From an uncultured Pirellulaceae bacterium (GTDB taxonomy: Bacteria > Planctomycetota > Planctomycetia > Pirellulales > Pirellulaceae): 36,481 nt of DNA. Shown piece by piece: positions 33,040-36,481 of the stretch (its first letter is position 1; each line of letters begins with the position of its first letter). The position numbers and the translations under genes were made by a program. Under the pieces are notes generated by a model. That model did not search any database. It saw only the letters and a program-made list of their open reading frames with translations, and was not told the origin of the DNA. The stretch lies in the NCBI GenBank assembly GCA_938091115.1, contig CALKNI010000207.1, positions 1 through 36,481 on the forward strand, in the 5' to 3' direction.

Positions 33040-34209
33040 ATGAAAAAAGTCCGAATACTGGAAACTTGTGTCGTTTCGATTGCAATTGTTAGCATGGCAG
33101 GTTGTGCTGATCCGGAGCCAGAGGTCGTTAAGACATCGGGTTCCGCGTCAAGTTCTGAACGCGATTCAGCGACTTCTCGTGTACCCGCGATACGAGAGGC
33201 CCGCCCAGAGGTTGTTGAGGACCGAGAATACCGTGATATGGCAGCTGTTGATGGAGAGCGTCCAGTTTCAGCAACCCGCCCTCCAGCGTCTCGTGATTCA
33301 CGCCCGTCCGAGACAAGAGATTCTCGACCCACTGGCCCCGGAATGGGAGTTGGATCTGGTGCCGGAGGTGGCTCGTTACCAGGCATTAGACCGCCCGGTG
33401 GAAATAATGTGTACGATTCTTCGTCTGGAATAGGTATGGCGGTTCGAGACAATGCTTCTCAAAATCCAGGCGCCTCACGAGAGCCGGAAGCCCATCGGCA
33501 GCCCGCACCGCGGGAGTACAAGCTGGAGTTTACATCTGCTACCGGAGCCAAGGGGTTGGAAGTCGGAGATGCGATTCCGGAAGTGAGTGGTAAGGATTTG
33601 GATAACATCAAATTCAAACTCTCAGATTATCAGGGTAAAGTTGTTATGTTGGATTTCTGGGGGGATTGGTGACCGCCCTGCCGTGCGATGTACGGACACG
33701 AGCGGACGCTCGTCAATGAGATGAAAGGACGCCCCTTTGTGTTACTTGGGGTTAACAGTGATAAAGAAAAAACGAGAGCGAAAGATGCAGTCAAAGATAA
33801 TAATTTGAATTGGCGGAGTTGGTGGGATAAGAGTACACAAGGTGACATTTCAACCAGTTTTCAAATACAAGGTTGGCCGACAATATTTTTGATTGACCAC
33901 GAGGGAGTTATACAGGCTAAAAACTTGCGTGGTAGTCAATTAGATATCGCAATTGAACAACTGGTGGCTCGTGCCGAGGGAGATGGGGCCGAGGGAGGCC
34001 CGTTCATTAGTGAGTGGCGTACGTTTGAAGATTCGCAAGGAAAGTTTCAAGTGGAGGCGCGTCTGGTCGGCATGGAGGGTGGAGAGGTCATCCTGCTTAG
34101 AAGATCGGACCAAGTTGAAATTAACGTTCCGCTTTCGAGATTGAGCAAGCGAGATCAGTCATTTTCTCGAACCGAAATTAAACGTTTAAACGCAATGAAT
34201 CGACTATAA
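33040..34209 (+). CDS. Candidate selenocysteine-containing TlpA-like thioredoxin lipoprotein with SHD1 domain (in-frame TGA)
   Basis: The frame is 389 residues if the TGA at 33670-33672 is read through. The N-terminus is a lipoprotein signal with lipobox MAGC (Cys22), followed by about 145 low-complexity residues rich in Arg, Pro, Ser and Gly. The thioredoxin/TlpA-like domain begins near LEVGDAIPEV (about 172) and runs through KVVMLDFWGDW, the TGA as residue 211, then PPCRAMYG with Cys214, LLGVNSD and the cis-proline motif GWPTIFLID (Pro280). A C-terminal SHD1-like domain (about 322-385) contains EWRTFEDSQGKFQVEARLVG and INVPLSRLSKRDQSF. Family members read CPPC at the active site, so the TGA replaces exactly the first cysteine. 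If Sec is inserted, this is a membrane-tethered thiol-disulfide oxidoreductase with a Sec-Pro-Pro-Cys centre. Alternatives are a fresh nonsense mutation or base error, which would leave a 210-residue inactive stub. Confidence 0.8.
33670..33672 (+). other. In-frame TGA at the CxxC position (putative Sec codon)
   Basis: The codons are GAT TGG TGA CCG CCC TGC CGT, that is D-W-(TGA)-P-P-C-R. The nearby galactokinase, the propeller gene and several ABC genes end in TGA, so UGA is a normal stop in this genome. Recoding would therefore have to be local. Confidence 0.7.
33681..33713 (+). promoter_or_regulatory. Candidate bacterial SECIS hairpins after the TGA
   Basis: Two adjacent stem-loops follow the TGA. 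CCGTGC-GAT-GTACGG (33681-33695) has 6 pairs including one G-U, with a 3-base loop starting with G, 14 bases after the TGA. ACGAGC-GGAC-GCTCGT (33698-33713) has 6 perfect pairs and a loop starting GG, 31 bases after the TGA. Bacterial SECIS elements are short hairpins in this position with an apical G. Which one, if either, binds SelB cannot be told by eye. Confidence 0.45.
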
Positions 34210-34212
34210 TTC

Positions 34213-34242
34213 AGCACGTTGATCGATTGCTTCAACAGTGCT
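34213..34242. terminator. Hairpin at the 3' end of the thioredoxin-like gene
   Basis: AGCACGTTGA (34213-34222) pairs with TCAAC-a-GTGCT (34232-34242), ten pairs with one bulged base. It begins four bases after the TAA at 34207-34209. There is no T tract, so it may act as a 3' stabilising hairpin in the gap between the convergent genes. Confidence 0.4.
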
Positions 34243-34332
34243 CGATACGGAATAGGCTGGTTGGCTTCTTCCCCCTGTCGAGTTTTTGATTAAACCTAAG
34301 CTTTCGTCTTAAGCGTCTGAAATCGAGGCGGC

Positions 34333-36481
34333 TTAAGGCCCGCTTAACCCCGGCCATCCTGATCGTAAATTGAGATCTCTCTGTGGAAACGGGATCTCAA
34401 TATTGTGTTCGGCGAATCGTTCATTGATTCTGGTGTGCAGCTCAGTAATGACTTTCAGACGATCCTCGAGATCAGGTAAATAGGCGCGTAATGAAATTGT
34501 CAAAGCGCTGTCTCCAAACCCATCGAAGGTTGACATAGGCGGTGGCTCTTGCATCAGGCTGGGATGTTCGTTTGCAATTTCAACAAGGAGTTTTCTTGCG
34601 AGTTTCGTATCACTTCCGTACGCAATCCCAATAATGATTTGCACCCGATTGATGGATGCGGTCAATGTCCAGTTAATAAAGGATCCTGTAATTAGCGTTT
34701 TGTTGGGAACGACCAAATCTTGCCGATCCCAGTTGGTGATGATTGTTGCCCGCATGTTAATTTTGACAACCTTTCCCGTTGTTCCTTGCACGGTCACGAT
34801 GTCACCTGCGCGTATTGGCCGTTCAAACAGAAGGATGAGTCCACACACAAAATTTGCAACAACTTCCTGTAATCCGAACCCAAGCCCAACGCTTAACGCT
34901 GTCAGAATCCAGCCAAATTGAGACCATTTTAAATCTAGGATGTTTGCGAAAATTGCAATTCCAATTGCAATGACCCCGTATTGGCAAAGCGTTGTAATTG
35001 CAGTGCGTGTCCCCATATTGATACGAGTGTCACTTGAAAGTACCAGTTCAATCAGGCTTGAAAGGTTTTGAACAGCGCCGTAGGTCACGACAATCACAAG
35101 GCCGGCTTTGATGATGCTGAGCAGAGTGGGAGATCCAAAGAATGTAATATTATCTACCGCTTCAAAGATTGGCACCGATTGTGACCAAGCGAGGGCGATT
35201 AAGAACAGGGTTGCCAGACTCACGAGTAGGCGGATCAGCTCCCGGGCTTGATTACCTACGGAAGCGAGATCAATGACTTCTTCCTGATCTTCCACTAGGT
35301 TTAAGCGATCTCCAGCAGAGTCAGGGGTAGGAAGAGGGTTCTCCTGTTCTTGCTTTAAGCGACGTTTTTCCAAGGCTTCCGCGAGTGCAAGCCGCCGATA
35401 TCGAATTGCGAACCAGCGAATAATTAAGCTGTAAGTAAGGACGCCGCCCGCTGAAATAGTAATCGCCGTCATCATCCCCATCCCCAGTTGCAGCGCAGTG
35501 TAGGTATAACCGTAAACGGCTAATACACTGATGGCGATCGGGCAGCTTAACAAAATCGGAAACCAGAGGTACCTCAAGCGACACATCATCCGTAACGGGT
35601 GGTCGCGGAATACATCGGCAAGAATGCCATCTGAGAATCGAAACAATCGGTAGATCGCAAGGAACATACACAGGCTGGCGAGGAGCAACATGATCCGTCC
35701 GAGTCCGCCAAAATGAAGGGCCGCATCTCCGTGGACCGTAATAGAAGTGATCAGAATCGCGGGAATGAATACGAAAGTGAATGAGCGAATGACACGTCTG
35801 GTTAAGGCAAGTGAGCGGGCATCCCAATGGAAGTGTGTATCTCCCAGGCCATCTTTCCGACAGGCATTGTAAATGAGTTGCAAGGAAACGATGACGAACG
35901 CACTTAATTTAAGCCCGTGTGCCAAGCCGTCGAGCCACCCATCGCTCGTTTCAATCTGAGAGAGAGCGATTCCAACTCCCGCGCAGAGAAACGCTCCTGG
36001 TAGCGACATCAAGACCGTCAAAAGCAGGGCTTGCCAAGTGTAGTAATATTGATCTGTCGATATTTTTTTTACATGAGTTTTAATTTTTAAAAGCGATGAA
36101 ATGAACTTAAATCGAAGTAAAGCCAAAGAGAGAAACAGAGTTAAGAAAATGGTGCTGGCAATGGGGGAGCGTCGAAGAGTTAGGGACAGTGCATTGAAAA
36201 AGTCAAGCCCATGTTTTGGATCTGCTACCCATTGAATGCCGTCTTTTAAGCTCAATGCGGAATCCAAGTCAAATGTTTTAGATGTCCTCATCCAGAGTAA
36301 TAATTCTTTGATCGATTTGTCGATCTGATCAGTTTTTTCATAAAATTCTTGTTTCTTAGCTTTGAGTTTCGCGAGGTTGCCTGTCAAATTTTTATATTGA
36401 TCTTTTAGGTCGGTAAGATATTTGTCTCGGTAGACTAAAAGTTGTTGAATGTCAGAGGAGTCAGTGTCCTTGTACTCATCC
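34333..36481 (-). CDS. MscS-family (MscK-like) mechanosensitive channel, 5' end cut by window edge
   Basis: The frame is open to the right edge without a stop, so the N-terminus lies outside the window; the visible part is 715 codons plus the stop. The first visible stretch (DEYKDTDSSDIQQLLVYRDK, then LAKLKAKKQEFYEKTDQI) is charged and likely coiled coil, as in the large periplasmic domain of MscK/KefA-type channels. About ten membrane helices follow. The MscS pore and beta domain is clear: WILTALSVGLGFGLQEVVAN, GLILLFERPIRAGDIV, then GKVVKINMRATIITNWDRQD and VPNKTLITGSFINW. The cytoplasmic C-terminal alpha/beta domain ends NIEIPFPQRDLNLRSG. The role is release of solutes on hypo-osmotic shock at the inner membrane. 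Confidence 0.93.
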   Translation of the reverse strand, partial: DEYKDTDSSDIQQLLVYRDKYLTDLKDQYKNLTGNLAKLKAKKQEFYEKTDQIDKSIKELLLWMRTSKTFDLDSALSLKDGIQWVADPKHGLDFFNALSLTLRRSPIASTIFLTLFLSLALLRFKFISSLLKIKTHVKKISTDQYYYTWQALLLTVLMSLPGAFLCAGVGIALSQIETSDGWLDGLAHGLKLSAFVIVSLQLIYNACRKDGLGDTHFHWDARSLALTRRVIRSFTFVFIPAILITSITVHGDAALHFGGLGRIMLLLASLCMFLAIYRLFRFSDGILADVFRDHPLRMMCRLRYLWFPILLSCPIAISVLAVYGYTYTALQLGMGMMTAITISAGGVLTYSLIIRWFAIRYRRLALAEALEKRRLKQEQENPLPTPDSAGDRLNLVEDQEEVIDLASVGNQARELIRLLVSLATLFLIALAWSQSVPIFEAVDNITFFGSPTLLSIIKAGLVIVVTYGAVQNLSSLIELVLSSDTRINMGTRTAITTLCQYGVIAIGIAIFANILDLKWSQFGWILTALSVGLGFGLQEVVANFVCGLILLFERPIRAGDIVTVQGTTGKVVKINMRATIITNWDRQDLVVPNKTLITGSFINWTLTASINRVQIIIGIAYGSDTKLARKLLVEIANEHPSLMQEPPPMSTFDGFGDSALTISLRAYLPDLEDRLKVITELHTRINERFAEHNIEIPFPQRDLNLRSGWPGLSGP

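Noticed and set aside
33021-33452. Minus-strand frame opposite the lipoprotein linker, rich in Pro and Gly
   Set aside because: It is the antisense of the low-complexity linker; composition explains the open frame.
33688-34209. A separate gene starting at ATG 33688 after the TGA
   Set aside because: It would start inside the thioredoxin active site, lacks a ribosome binding site and is in the same frame as the upstream half. One recoded or interrupted gene explains it better.

Overview
The window looks like a chromosomal segment of a marine planctomycete, most likely Pirellulaceae-like. The grounds are family-level recognition only: two formylglycine sulfatases, a very large secreted PQQ-propeller/LamG mosaic protein, a GH10 xylanase with a PEP-CTERM tail, an SHD1 domain on a lipoprotein, a DUF3050 protein, a ThuA-domain protein, and moderate base composition with short operons on both strands. 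No rRNA, tRNA, CRISPR array, insertion sequence or phage gene was seen.

Layout. 1-544 (-): 3'-truncated ThuA-like secreted protein. 935-2686 (+): DNA methyltransferase fused to a C-terminal GIY-YIG domain. 2844-8137 (+): galactokinase, a secreted Asp-box propeller protein and a sulfatase. 8478-13840 (+): the 1348-residue PQQ/LamG/methyltransferase-like/PQQ protein and a membrane-anchored protein of unknown function. 13829-15298 (-): GH10 xylanase, converging with a 12-base overlap. 15566-21696 (+): transport cluster with an FtsX/MacB-type permease, its ATPase, a tandem ModA-like binding protein, a ModB-like permease, a ModC-like ATPase and a ThiF/MoeB-family protein; this suggests molybdate/tungstate-type oxyanion handling linked to cofactor chemistry. 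21821-22510 (+): cyclophilin lipoprotein. 22574-25787 (-): second sulfatase and a MerA-like flavoprotein. 26001-27329 (+): APC permease. 27358-28940 (-): DinB-like protein and IclR regulator. 29221-30906 (+): M1 peptidase. 30924-32521 (-): small hypothetical protein and DUF3050 protein. 33040-34209 (+): thioredoxin-like lipoprotein. 34333-36481 (-): MscS-family channel running off the right edge.

The most striking observation is at 33670-33672. An in-frame TGA sits exactly at the first cysteine of the thioredoxin CxxC motif (WGDW-TGA-PPCR). The same frame continues for 178 codons through the rest of the TlpA-like fold and an SHD1 domain, and two compact hairpins follow the TGA. UGA ends other genes here, so it is not generally reassigned. 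The best reading is a selenocysteine-containing TlpA-like lipoprotein (Sec211-Pro-Pro-Cys214). A nonsense mutation or a base-call error is the main alternative.

Other notable points: substituted catalytic residues in the GIY-YIG domain, the cyclophilin, the galactokinase and the ThiF-like protein; a tandemly duplicated binding protein inside a mixed ABC operon; a degenerate methyltransferase-like Rossmann segment inside the secreted propeller protein; and several hairpin-rich intergenic regions, one of which ends in a strong terminator with no gene in front of it.
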